A program made the position numbers and the translations under genes. Shown piece after piece: positions 1-6,452 of a stretch of DNA of 9,733 bases. The stretch's first letter is position 1. Every line of letters starts with the position of its first letter. The stretch comes from JBFWWW01 sp050245975 (GTDB lineage Bacteria; Pseudomonadota; Alphaproteobacteria; Rhizobiales; Hyphomicrobiaceae): NCBI GenBank assembly GCA_050245975.1, contig JBFWWW010000152.1:1-9733 (forward strand), read 5' to 3'. The notes under the pieces were generated by a model. The model saw nothing but the letters and a program-made list of their open reading frames with translations, had not been told where the DNA came from and made no database searches.

Positions 1-225
1 CGGGAATTTGGTGCCGCCGACGTAATCATCGGGCGGGCCTTCCCGGGAGCATTGTTACCGCATCTGCCGGCACCGAATAACCCTGATTGGCGTTGGACGC
101 GGGCTGGTGCGCGCGCACCCGGCGAAAGTGCGCACCCCCAGGTGCGCACCCCGGTTTCGGCTCTGGCGGTAGCGTTCGGCCGCGCCTTCGCCGCCCGCAT
201 GCGCGAATCGCCCGGAAGAACCTAA
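1..225 (+). CDS. Possible 3' end of an unidentified gene, partial at the left edge
   Basis: Reading frame 1 is open from the window edge to a TAA at 223-225, giving 74 codons. I do not recognise the product. The visible part has a hydrophobic start, a PAPNNPDW stretch, then an Ala/Arg-rich tail. Two things favour a real gene: it would converge on the minus-strand HGG gene that ends at 251, and a GC hairpin followed by TTTT lies just after the stop. Against it, 225 bases without a stop is not rare at this GC, and the opposite strand also has an open frame from an ATG near 200 to the edge. Treat it as a weak call. Confidence 0.25.
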   Translation, partial: REFGAADVIIGRAFPGALLPHLPAPNNPDWRWTRAGARAPGESAHPQVRTPVSALAVAFGRAFAARMRESPGRT

Positions 226-228
226 GGG

Positions 229-252
229 CCGCGCCCCGTCGGCCGCGGTTTT
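229..252 (+). terminator. Possible intrinsic terminator between convergent genes
   Basis: A 5-bp perfect stem (CCGCG at 229-233 with CGCGG at 244-248) is followed directly by TTTT at 249-252 on the plus strand. An alternative stem, GGCCG at 227-231 with CGGCC at 240-244, uses overlapping bases. It lies 3 bp after the stop of the possible left-edge gene and touches the stop of the convergent HGG gene. The T-run is short, so strength is uncertain. Confidence 0.35.
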
Positions 253-508
253 ACTCCGCTTCCTCGGCGGCGCCGGCCAGAGCGCGCATGGCGCGGATCA
301 GCGCCGCGACCTCGCTGCGGCGTGCGAGCGCTTCGGCGGTGTAGCGGCCGTGCTTGAGCGCGTTCCTGTTACCCTTCGGCGCGCCCGGCGACAGCCCGCC
401 GTGCAGCCGGCAGCGGCCGTTCGGCATCGCCGGCGACCGGCACCGGTTCCCGGCCCTCGTCCGGGCGCCGCATCGCGGGCTGCGGTGCATGGGCAATCTG
501 CTTTGCAT
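251..508 (-). CDS. Small HGG-motif Cys/His protein, last gene of the cassette
   Basis: This is an 85-aa basic protein. Residues 13-36 carry C13, C23, C33 and H36 with regular spacing (C-x9-C-x9-C-x2-H), followed by HGGLSPGAPKGNRNALKHG at 36-54. This resembles the HGGxSTG-type small proteins common in alphaproteobacterial prophages and islands, whose function is not established. The Cys/His pattern suggests metal binding and the basic charge suggests nucleic-acid contact; both are inferences. A terminase-small-subunit or DNA-packaging adaptor role is conceivable from the context but not shown. I chose the ATG at 506-508, which has AGGA upstream; the ATG at 490 is an alternative start. The first 140 bp overlap the end of the preceding gene in another frame. 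Confidence 0.75.
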   Translation of the reverse strand: MQSRLPMHRSPRCGARTRAGNRCRSPAMPNGRCRLHGGLSPGAPKGNRNALKHGRYTAEALARRSEVAALIRAMRALAGAAEEAE

Positions 509-1040
509 GGGGTTGATCCTCCGATTTCGCGCGATCCCCACCCCCCGCCGGCTCCACCACGCCCACCAACGCCTGCCCACCGGAATGGACGTGGACGTGC
601 TCCACCGTCACCTTCTGCTGGCCCTTGCCGCGGTGGCGGTTGAGGGCTTCGAGCAGCGTGGCGAAGCTGCGGGAAAGCTTGTTCGCCTGGGCGAGGTTCT
701 CGCGCCGGCCCTCGAAGGTCTGCTCGCCGATCATGGCGCGGCGGTAGCATTCCATTGCGGCGTTGTGGGCGGCGATCAGTTGCGCCGCCATCATGCCCTC
801 CAGCTCGTCCTTGGGCGCGATACCGATCAGCGCGGCGACCGTGGCGCTCAACTGCTTGTCGCGCTCCTCCGCGCTTGAGTTCTTCAACCAAAGCGCCTGC
901 ACGGCCTGATTGGCGAGAATGTTGTTCCAGTGATCCGATTGCGAGCCGCCGATGTTTTTGAGGCGGCCCTTCAGATCGTCGGGATCGTTGGCGACCACCG
1001 TCGCCGGCTTAGCTTCCTTGGCAGTTTTCTTTCCGGTCAT
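369..1040 (-). CDS. Unknown 223-aa cassette protein
   Basis: I cannot assign a function. Residues 1-20 are Lys/Ala-rich, and about 30-140 look mainly alpha-helical (WNNILANQAVQALW, then ATVAALIGI, then AAQLIAAHNAAMECYRRAMIG). A short HVHVHSGG segment sits near 149-155, and the tail from about 165 is rich in Pro, Arg and Ala. The ATG at 1038-1040 overlaps the TGA of the preceding gene as ATGA and has AGGA upstream, which fixes the start. Residues from about 178 to the end are encoded by DNA that also encodes the HGG protein. The tail's Pro/Arg bias could simply follow from that double coding. A structural or DNA-associated role in a phage-like element would fit the context but is a guess. Confidence 0.75.
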   Translation of the reverse strand: MTGKKTAKEAKPATVVANDPDDLKGRLKNIGGSQSDHWNNILANQAVQALWLKNSSAEERDKQLSATVAALIGIAPKDELEGMMAAQLIAAHNAAMECYRRAMIGEQTFEGRRENLAQANKLSRSFATLLEALNRHRGKGQQKVTVEHVHVHSGGQALVGVVEPAGGGDRAKSEDQPHAKQIAHAPQPAMRRPDEGREPVPVAGDAERPLPAARRAVAGRAEG

Positions 1041-1543
1041 CGGTTCGTCCTCGGTTGCGAGATTCCCATCGTCGCCAGTGCGGCAATTGCCTCGGCCTTG
1101 CGTGCCGCATGCCATGCCGGCCAACAGCGCGAATGCAGCCAGGCATGTCCCGACGGTTCGGTGCCGAACGGCAGCAGCTTGTCGTGAGCGTGTTCGCTTT
1201 CCCCGCAGCCGAGGCACCGGCCGGACGGCGAGCGCGCCGGATTGCGGTTCAGCCATTCGACGACGCAGCACTCGAAGGCACGCGCCACGGCTTCTCGTCG
1301 CAGCAAGCCGCCGTCGAACTCGGCAATGCCAGCCCGTTCGTCGAAGAAGGCAAGCCAATCTTCGCCCAACCAGCCGCCATTCGCCGGGCGCAGCAACGCC
1401 ACGATGCCGGCCTTATGCCGGGCCAACAGGTCGAGCACCGTTGGCGGCGGCGCCGTCACGGCTTCGAGCGTGAGGGCGTCGCCGTCGATCCCGAGCCTTA
1501 CGCCCGCGGCCCGCGCGGCCTTGAGGGCTTCCGCTGCGCTCAT
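1037..1543 (-). CDS. TubC-N-like protein with C-terminal zinc-knuckle signature
   Basis: This is a 168-aa protein with two recognisable parts. Residues 1-52 (AAEALKAARAAGVRLGIDGDAL, then VLDLLARHKAGIVALLR) match the pattern of the TubC N-terminal docking domain, a short helical and hairpin fold known from NRPS/PKS docking and also found in phage-like proteins. Residues 110-140 hold C110-x2-C113 and H136-x3-C140, a likely zinc site, within GRCLGCGESEHAHDKLLPFG and HAWLHSRCWPAWH. The ATG at 1541-1543 overlaps the upstream TGA as ATGA and is preceded by GGAGGG. It sits right after the helicase-like gene, so it may be an accessory or partner of the replication proteins. That role is inferred from position only. 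Confidence 0.75.
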   Translation of the reverse strand: MSAAEALKAARAAGVRLGIDGDALTLEAVTAPPPTVLDLLARHKAGIVALLRPANGGWLGEDWLAFFDERAGIAEFDGGLLRREAVARAFECCVVEWLNRNPARSPSGRCLGCGESEHAHDKLLPFGTEPSGHAWLHSRCWPAWHAARKAEAIAALATMGISQPRTNR

Positions 1544-3498
1544 AGCCTCGCCCTCCAGCCCGGTGTGCCCGTTTTTTCCGGCTCGGAATGCGGCGGGCAA
1601 TTTGCGTCCGCACCGTCCGCGCCGGTCTCGCCGTCGGATTTCAACGGGTTGCGGCGGACGATTGAGCCGTTGCCAAACCTCGAACCGTCCGCATCTCCGC
1701 CGACCGTCCGCGAGCCTTGGGACGCGAACCCGTTGGCCGGAATAGGCTTCGAATGATCAGCGGACGGTGCGGACGATGCGGACGGTCGCGCCCCTCCGGT
1801 TTCTGGCGAGGAGGATGGCCCGGTGGTGATGCGGATGATCCGCGTGCGCGTCCTGCCTTCGCGCTCGAAGCCGATCTCGATGCCGACCTTGCGCAGGAAG
1901 GTCGCGGCCCGGCGCAAGCGGCCCGCGAGCGCCCGCGGGCTGTCCGGCCAGGTCTTAGACTTGGCGATCCGTTCGCCCGCCATTTCGACAAGGGCGCCCA
2001 GAAGCTCCGAGGCGGTGCCAGTCCACTCCGTCCGCGCTGCCATCAGCGCCCGCACGGCGGCGGCGATCGGATCGGCGTCGATCACACCTTCCACCGCTTC
2101 ATCACGATTGCCGCAATAGGCCGACCAGAAGGTGCCGGCGGGCCACAGCGCCGTTTCGCAGGCTGTGGCCCACAACGCGAAATCCGCCATGCGCGGCAGC
2201 TTGTCGAGCCGGGTTTGCGGCAGCATGGCGAGGCCCTTCGCCACCGCATCGAGCAGCGCGCCGAGGATGCGCGGGCGCTCGGTATCGAAGGCCGCCCACA
2301 ATTCCTGCTCGGGCCGGCGGCGTTGCTCCGGGATCGGTTCGAGCGTGAGGAATACGGCGCGATCGGCGAGGTCGGGCCGGGTCACAATGTCCTCGATGCC
2401 GTTGAGGATCACTGGCCGGGCGGCATCGAACAGCACTTCGTCTTGGTCGGAATAGAGCTGCCGCACCGCAAAGCCGCCGCCGGTGGCAAGCCGGCAGAGT
2501 GTGTCAGAAATCCAGGCGGGCAGGCCCGACACATTGTCGAAGGCGAGCACATGGCCGTTGCTGGCGGCGATGAACAGGTCGCGATCCTCACGCGGCAAGG
2601 CCCGAAGCGGCGCGGTGTTCGGATCGAGCAGCGCCCGCAGGATCGCCGAAAAGGTGGACTTCGCCGAGCCCTGTTCGCCCGACAACACGATCACAGGATA
2701 GGGACCGCGATTGCGCAGGCAGGCCAGTGTCCAGGCGACCACCAGCACGAAATCGGCGTCGGATCGGACATTGAGAAACGATCGCAGCACCTCGACCGAA
2801 CCGCCAGCAATCGGCGCCGGCAATGCCTGCATCCCGGCGGCGCGGCGGAAGCGCACCGGCGGATGATCGATCACCCGCCATCCGGCGGCATCGATCTCCA
2901 CCGCCCGCCATGTGTCGTCGCCGAGGTCGAGATAGAGGCGACCATCGAGCCCGCCGATGCGAACATGAACCGTTCGCTCCGGCGCATCGAAATGCGCCTT
3001 GGCCTCGATCACGTTCAGCGCCGATTGCAGCGCCTCGGAACTCGGCGCGCCACCCGTCGCCTCGAAGAAGCGCCGCGCGAGCCAGCGGCGAAAGCCTTTC
3101 GCGCGGATCGGCCAGGTTTCACGGTGGCCGGTGATGTCGAGGTCGGCGAAGCCGGTGCCGTCCGGCGTGTGGAACAACTCGGCGGATTGCGCAAGATCGA
3201 TCAGGATGTCTGCCTGCGTCGGGCCGCGCCCGCTCGCTTCGCCGCTCTCCTCGGCGATAGCATCGTCGAGAGCCGTCACCCGGCATCCGGCCTTTTTCAA
3301 TTGCGCCCGCAGCGCCTCGAAGGCGGCGCGATCCTCGCGCTTGAGCGCCGCGAGCCGTTCCAGCATGTCCGGCGCGAAGGCGGCGCCGGGATTGCTGCCC
3401 GTCCGTTCGACGAGGCCCTCCAGCGGGTCGCGCAATTCTTCGGCGGCATCGATGGCGGCGCAGATCGGATCGTCATTGCCGGTGTCTAGGGTGTTCAT
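1540..3498 (-). CDS. SF3-like replicative helicase ATPase of a mobile element
   Basis: This is a 652-aa protein. The ATPase core lies at about 240-390: Walker A is GEQGSAKS at 274-281, Walker B is HVLAFDN at 316-322, a motif-C-like RPVILNG with N366 is at 361-367, and an arginine-finger candidate R380 lies in PDLADRAVFL. This order (A, B, then a strand ending in Asn, then Arg) is typical of superfamily 3 helicases and related phage/plasmid primase-helicase ATPases. The N-terminal 230 residues are a separate unassigned domain. The last 70 or so are Ser/Pro/Gly-rich and probably disordered. The ATG at 3496-3498 overlaps the stop of the Toprim gene (ATGA) and follows GGAGG, so a longer start is unlikely. 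The likely role is to unwind the element's DNA next to the primase-like neighbour. Confidence 0.82.
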   Translation of the reverse strand: MNTLDTGNDDPICAAIDAAEELRDPLEGLVERTGSNPGAAFAPDMLERLAALKREDRAAFEALRAQLKKAGCRVTALDDAIAEESGEASGRGPTQADILIDLAQSAELFHTPDGTGFADLDITGHRETWPIRAKGFRRWLARRFFEATGGAPSSEALQSALNVIEAKAHFDAPERTVHVRIGGLDGRLYLDLGDDTWRAVEIDAAGWRVIDHPPVRFRRAAGMQALPAPIAGGSVEVLRSFLNVRSDADFVLVVAWTLACLRNRGPYPVIVLSGEQGSAKSTFSAILRALLDPNTAPLRALPREDRDLFIAASNGHVLAFDNVSGLPAWISDTLCRLATGGGFAVRQLYSDQDEVLFDAARPVILNGIEDIVTRPDLADRAVFLTLEPIPEQRRRPEQELWAAFDTERPRILGALLDAVAKGLAMLPQTRLDKLPRMADFALWATACETALWPAGTFWSAYCGNRDEAVEGVIDADPIAAAVRALMAARTEWTGTASELLGALVEMAGERIAKSKTWPDSPRALAGRLRRAATFLRKVGIEIGFEREGRTRTRIIRITTGPSSSPETGGARPSASSAPSADHSKPIPANGFASQGSRTVGGDADGSRFGNGSIVRRNPLKSDGETGADGADANCPPHSEPEKTGTPGWRARL

Positions 3499-4391
3499 CG
3501 CACGGCCTCCTCGATGCGAGGCGCGCGGCGCAGCAGCAGATCGTTGAAGTCCATGCCTTGCGGCGGACGGGCAATGCGCACGCGCCGGCTCTCTCGCTTC
3601 CAGCGCCAGGCGCAATCCTGCGCCGCCGCATCGCCGGGATCATCGCCATCGGCCAGCACGATCACCTCTTGAACCTCGCGCGGCAGGTCGAGGGCGCGAA
3701 GCCCCGATGTGGAAAGCGCTGCCCAGGCCGGACGGCCGCTCGCCTGCATGGCGGCGAGGCAGGTCTCGATGCCTTCGCCGACCATCAGCGCATCGCCGGC
3801 AGGTCCGAGCCGCACCGCGCCGCCGCGGCATGGGCCGAGCATCATCTTCGCCGGCTCGACCGGTGCCTTGCCGTCGCCATGGTAAGCGAGAAACGTGCGG
3901 TGAATGCCGATCGGCCTGCCGTCAGCGCCATGCGTCACCAGCGCCACCATTGCGGGCCAGACGACACCGGAAGGATGCTTCAGCCCGGCATGGAAGCGGA
4001 TCGACGGCGGGATCGGAATGGTGAGGCCGCGCGATCGGAGATAGGTCTCGACCTGGGTTCCTGCGGCCGATTGCGCGCCGCGCCAGATGGCGAGCGCCGC
4101 TTCCGTTCGCTTGATGGCACCGCCATCGGGTTTGGCCGGCAGCGGTCGATCGGGCCTGCGGGCAATGGGGATCGGTCGTCGCTCGTCCGCGTCCCAGACG
4201 CCGCGCGCCCAAAGCGCGGCGATCACGTCGCGCTGATCGCATCCGGCGTGGCAGCGCACGAGCACCTTGCCGTCGCGGGCGTCGGCGATCGAGAGGCTCG
4301 GCGCACGGTCGTCATGCGCCGGACAGCGCGCCATCCAGGCGGCACCGGCCTTGCGCCCGCCGAGGGCCTTGGCGATGGCTTCAGCGGTCAT
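3495..4391 (-). CDS. Toprim-domain primase-like protein with CHC2-type zinc finger
   Basis: This is a 298-aa protein. The N-terminal zinc finger has C23, H26, C47 and C51 (CPAHDD, then VRCHAGC), as in CHC2 zinc-binding primases. The C-terminal Toprim fold has MVGEGIET with the catalytic Glu at 206, and VIVLADGDD with the acidic pair D248/D250. The family usually makes RNA primers on single-stranded DNA in phages, plasmids and integrative elements. The ATG at 4389-4391 has GAGGT upstream and overlaps the end of the preceding small gene by 11 bp. Its own TGA overlaps the ATG of the helicase gene, so both products are probably made in a fixed ratio. The protein is compact compared with DnaG and has no DnaB-binding domain, which fits a partner encoded next door. 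Confidence 0.88.
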   Translation of the reverse strand: MTAEAIAKALGGRKAGAAWMARCPAHDDRAPSLSIADARDGKVLVRCHAGCDQRDVIAALWARGVWDADERRPIPIARRPDRPLPAKPDGGAIKRTEAALAIWRGAQSAAGTQVETYLRSRGLTIPIPPSIRFHAGLKHPSGVVWPAMVALVTHGADGRPIGIHRTFLAYHGDGKAPVEPAKMMLGPCRGGAVRLGPAGDALMVGEGIETCLAAMQASGRPAWAALSTSGLRALDLPREVQEVIVLADGDDPGDAAAQDCAWRWKRESRRVRIARPPQGMDFNDLLLRRAPRIEEAVR

Positions 4392-4620
4392 GGCGCACCT
4401 CGAAGTCGTGCGGCTCGGAGGGCGCCTTATTGTCGTTGGCCGCGCACCTTTCGGCGTGTGACCAATCTGAAAGAACGGCAAAGAAGCCGGTCACGTTCTC
4501 GGCGAGTTGCCGGGCGTCCTCGTCGGTGAGGTCGCGCCCGATGCGCGATTGCCAGATTTGCCGGGTGCGGGCGATTCGCTTTCCCGGATCATTGTCGTTT
4601 GCAGCGTCGAGACGTTTCAT
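4381..4620 (-). CDS. Small unknown protein upstream of the primase gene
   Basis: This is a 79-aa protein of unknown function. The central part reads TRQIWQSRIGRDLTDEDARQ and then LAENVTGFFAVLSDWS, which looks like two or three amphipathic helices. Two ANDN/AANDND stretches near each end are a compositional habit of alphaproteobacterial small proteins. The ATG at 4618-4620 is preceded by GAGGT at a normal distance. The stop lies 11 bp inside the Toprim gene, so it is almost certainly co-translated with it. A 131-bp gap separates it from the gene before it. Confidence 0.7.
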   Translation of the reverse strand: MKRLDAANDNDPGKRIARTRQIWQSRIGRDLTDEDARQLAENVTGFFAVLSDWSHAERCAANDNKAPSEPHDFEVRHDR

Positions 4621-4718
4621 CCGAAGACCTCACGGCCGGCTGCTCGCCGCTCCGTGCTCCCGGCCGCCGGTCTCGGATTCCCACCGATAACGCTGGACCT
4701 AAAGTGATCTGCATCCTG

Positions 4719-4742
4719 GGCGTCCCCGTCACAGGGATCGCC
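4719..4742 (-). other. Hairpin in the one sizeable gap of the cassette
   Basis: GGCGATCCC and GGGGACGCC (minus-strand reading) pair over nine positions, with one A/A mismatch and one T-G wobble, around a 6-nt loop. It lies 9 bp after the stop of the 73-aa gene, in the 131-bp gap at 4621-4751. No U-run follows, so it is not a clear intrinsic terminator. It could be an RNA-processing or stability element separating the regulatory and replication halves. I saw no convincing promoter in this gap. Confidence 0.3.
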
Positions 4743-4751
4743 AGCCTGACC

Positions 4752-4973
4752 TCAGTGCGGCACTTCGTCTGCGGGGATGGTGAACTTGTGGCTCTTGCCG
4801 GCGCGGATCACGAGATGACGCTTGCCGCCGTTGCCGACCTCACAGGCGATCGAATAATCGAAGAAGCCGTGCTTCAGGCCATCGACAACAAGCCCTTCCA
4901 GACGGTCGAGCGCCTCGCGGACCTGCCCGCGGGCAATGCGCTGCGACGAAAATGCTATCGGTGCCTCAACCAT
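4752..4973 (-). CDS. Small unknown protein following the DUF5659-like gene
   Basis: This is a 73-aa protein I cannot name. Residues 15-35 form a likely amphipathic helix (GQVREALDRLEGLVVDGLKH). The rest alternates as beta strands (FFDYSIACEV, KRHLVIRAGKSHKFTIP), giving a helix-plus-strands fold. The ATG at 4971-4973 lies inside the end of the preceding gene (8-bp overlap), with AAGGG about 10 nt upstream. The tight link to the DUF5659-like gene suggests the two act together. Confidence 0.65.
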   Translation of the reverse strand: MVEAPIAFSSQRIARGQVREALDRLEGLVVDGLKHGFFDYSIACEVGNGGKRHLVIRAGKSHKFTIPADEVPH

Positions 4974-5232
4974 TGTGCAGCAGCCCTTTCATATCCTTGA
5001 TGGTGGCGGCGAATGCCTGCGGGCGGACGGTGGCGGCGTCGCCGTAGAAGGCCATCACGTCGTCGCGCCGGGTTGGCCGGTCCTGAAACACGAAGACCTT
5101 GCGCCGGCCCTCGGAACGAAGATCGAGCAGCTCGTATCCCGCGCAGCGCAGGAAACAGGCGAGATAGAAGTCGCGGGTCTCGAACGCGGTTCGCCGCGCC
5201 TCGTCCGGCCGGATCGCTTGTTCAGTTGACAC
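4966..5232 (-). CDS. DUF5659-like small protein
   Basis: The protein is 88 aa from the chosen start. The pattern TRDFYLACFLRCAGYELLDLRS, then RRKVFVFQDRP, matches the DUF5659 type, small proteins of unknown function from phages and mobile elements. The start is ambiguous. The GTG at 5230-5232 has GGAG 8 nt upstream and leads into the conserved part almost directly. An in-frame GTG at 5257-5259 would add nine residues and overlap the stop of the ImmA-like gene by 4 nt, with AAGGG upstream. I prefer the shorter form. Position between the regulators and the replication genes is conserved-looking but uninformative about function. Confidence 0.72.
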   Translation of the reverse strand: MSTEQAIRPDEARRTAFETRDFYLACFLRCAGYELLDLRSEGRRKVFVFQDRPTRRDDVMAFYGDAATVRPQAFAATIKDMKGLLHNG

Positions 5233-5255
5233 TTGACGGACTCCGCAAAAAAGGG

Positions 5256-6032
5256 TCACAGCACACCCTTCAATGATTGTTGCTTTGGCTCGGCTCGCAG
5301 CAGCAGCCCGAGCTTTTCAAGCCGGATACGCATGGCTGCGCGCGACACGCCGAAGCGGCGCGTTATCGGTTCCGCTACGCTCTCAAAGAGCGCGTCGTCC
5401 ACCGCCTCGACCTCGCCTCGGCCCTGTTCGTGAATCATCGTCCCGGCGCGCGACATGACTTTTTCGTTTGGGCGCAGGTCCGACAACAGAAGCGGTTTGG
5501 TCCGGCCGAGGCGCTCCTGCCATTCGGCATGCACGAGCCGGCGCGGCATCAGCAAGCACGACGCGTAGAAATCCGCCTGCCATTCCACCCGCTCCTTGGC
5601 CTGACTGGAGCGGCAGACCACGGTCGGCTTGGGAACGTCGGCAAATAGTGCTTCCTGATCGCGGTCGGACCGGACGAGACCGCGATGCAGCCGCCAATGA
5701 CCGCCGCCTTCATGCGCAAGGGTGAAACGGTAGCGCCCTTCCATCGCGGGGCGCTCATCGGGATCGAGGCTTTCGTCGATGACGATTCGGCCGGTGTCGA
5801 GCCATATCGCCCCGAAGATGTCGGGATCGAGCCCAAGTCCGCTGCGCGGAACGTCAAGCAGCCGATGCAGATCGTCGAACTCGACGCGAAGCTTCAGATG
5901 CTTCTCGACGATGTCCTCAATCGCGATCGGCGCCTTTATCTCAACGCCCCTCGCATGGGCGTACTGCGCGAGCAGGGCCTCGGCATCGCGTTCGATGGCG
6001 TCGTCGGGCATGTAGGGAACTCGAAGGGTCAT
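5256..6032 (-). CDS. ImmA/IrrE-type metallopeptidase homologue with altered zinc motif
   Basis: This is a 258-aa protein. IrrE/ImmA proteases cut XRE-family repressors to switch on mobile elements or stress genes. Family hallmarks are GAIWLDTGRIVIDESL, RYRFTLAHE, and a second helix EWQADFYASCLLMP that carries the third zinc ligand. The first motif reads H-E-G-G-G-H (codons at 5697-5714), one residue longer than the canonical HExxH, so classical zinc geometry is doubtful. The C-terminal part (ESVAEPITRRFGVSRAAMRIRLEKLGLL) is the usual winged-helix-like end. I chose the ATG at 6030-6032; an in-frame GTG at 6047 adds five residues. It follows the XRE gene by 48 bp, the standard repressor-protease pairing. 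Other scenarios are an inactive sensor or a toxin-type ImmA partner. Confidence 0.85.
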   Translation of the reverse strand: MTLRVPYMPDDAIERDAEALLAQYAHARGVEIKAPIAIEDIVEKHLKLRVEFDDLHRLLDVPRSGLGLDPDIFGAIWLDTGRIVIDESLDPDERPAMEGRYRFTLAHEGGGHWRLHRGLVRSDRDQEALFADVPKPTVVCRSSQAKERVEWQADFYASCLLMPRRLVHAEWQERLGRTKPLLLSDLRPNEKVMSRAGTMIHEQGRGEVEAVDDALFESVAEPITRRFGVSRAAMRIRLEKLGLLLRAEPKQQSLKGVL

Positions 6033-6080
6033 CTGCGTTTCATCCACATCTGCATCGTCGAGCTTGGGCTTCAGCCTCGC

Positions 6081-6434
6081 CTATTTTTCCTTCGCCTTCT
6101 GGGCCTGTCGCGCCAGTCGGGCCATATCCTCGGCCGTCAGTCCCTTGGCCGCCCGCAGAAAATCGGCCATTTCCCGCGGGCGCTCGCGGATAATGTCGGT
6201 CAGGTCGGATGCCACACGGCCCGCCAGCGCCAGCAGCTCGTCCGCATCCAGCCCGAGGACGCTGGCGATCTTCCTCACCTTGTCCTCCGCAGGCGACGGA
6301 AATTCGTCGCGCTCGACCTTCGACAGATAAGTCGGGCTTACGCCGATCTTCTTGGCCATCTCCCGCAGCCCGATCTCCTTTGCCTCCCGTTCCCGGCGAA
6401 TGAACGCGCCGAACTTCTCCCTCCCGGCCTTCAT
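6081..6434 (-). CDS. XRE-family HTH repressor, first gene of the cassette
   Basis: This is a 117-aa protein. The helix-turn-helix lies at about 22-42 (GLREMAKKIGVSPTYLSKVE), within a lambda-repressor-like domain covering about 5-70 (FIRREREAKEIG to GLDADELLALAG). The C-terminal 45 residues are helical and charged (REMADFLRAAKG, EDMARLARQAQKAKEK), probably for oligomerisation. The ATG at 6432-6434 has GGAG about 9 nt upstream; a longer reading to 6500 would run through the promoter. It is paired with the ImmA-like gene downstream. It most likely represses its own operon through the inverted repeats at 6453-6511, and cleavage or removal by the ImmA homologue would relieve that. The regulatory loop is inferred from family knowledge and layout. 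Confidence 0.85.
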   Translation of the reverse strand: MKAGREKFGAFIRREREAKEIGLREMAKKIGVSPTYLSKVERDEFPSPAEDKVRKIASVLGLDADELLALAGRVASDLTDIIRERPREMADFLRAAKGLTAEDMARLARQAQKAKEK

Positions 6435-6452
6435 GGCTTCACGCTCCGTCGT

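Noticed and set aside
1717..3489. A 590-codon open frame on the plus strand
   Set aside because: It lies wholly antisense to the helicase-like gene, has a low-complexity Arg/Gly/His-rich product, and no motif or ribosome site; it is a by-product of GC-rich codon use.
3558..4529. A 323-codon open frame on the plus strand
   Set aside because: It is antisense to the Toprim gene; the minus frame has the zinc and Toprim residues and a ribosome site.
5256..6434. XRE plus ImmA-like pair as a toxin-antitoxin system
   Set aside because: The ImmA-like protein is a protease homologue and the pair heads a replication cassette with a regulated promoter, so a repressor-antirepressor switch is the simpler reading; a toxin role is not excluded.
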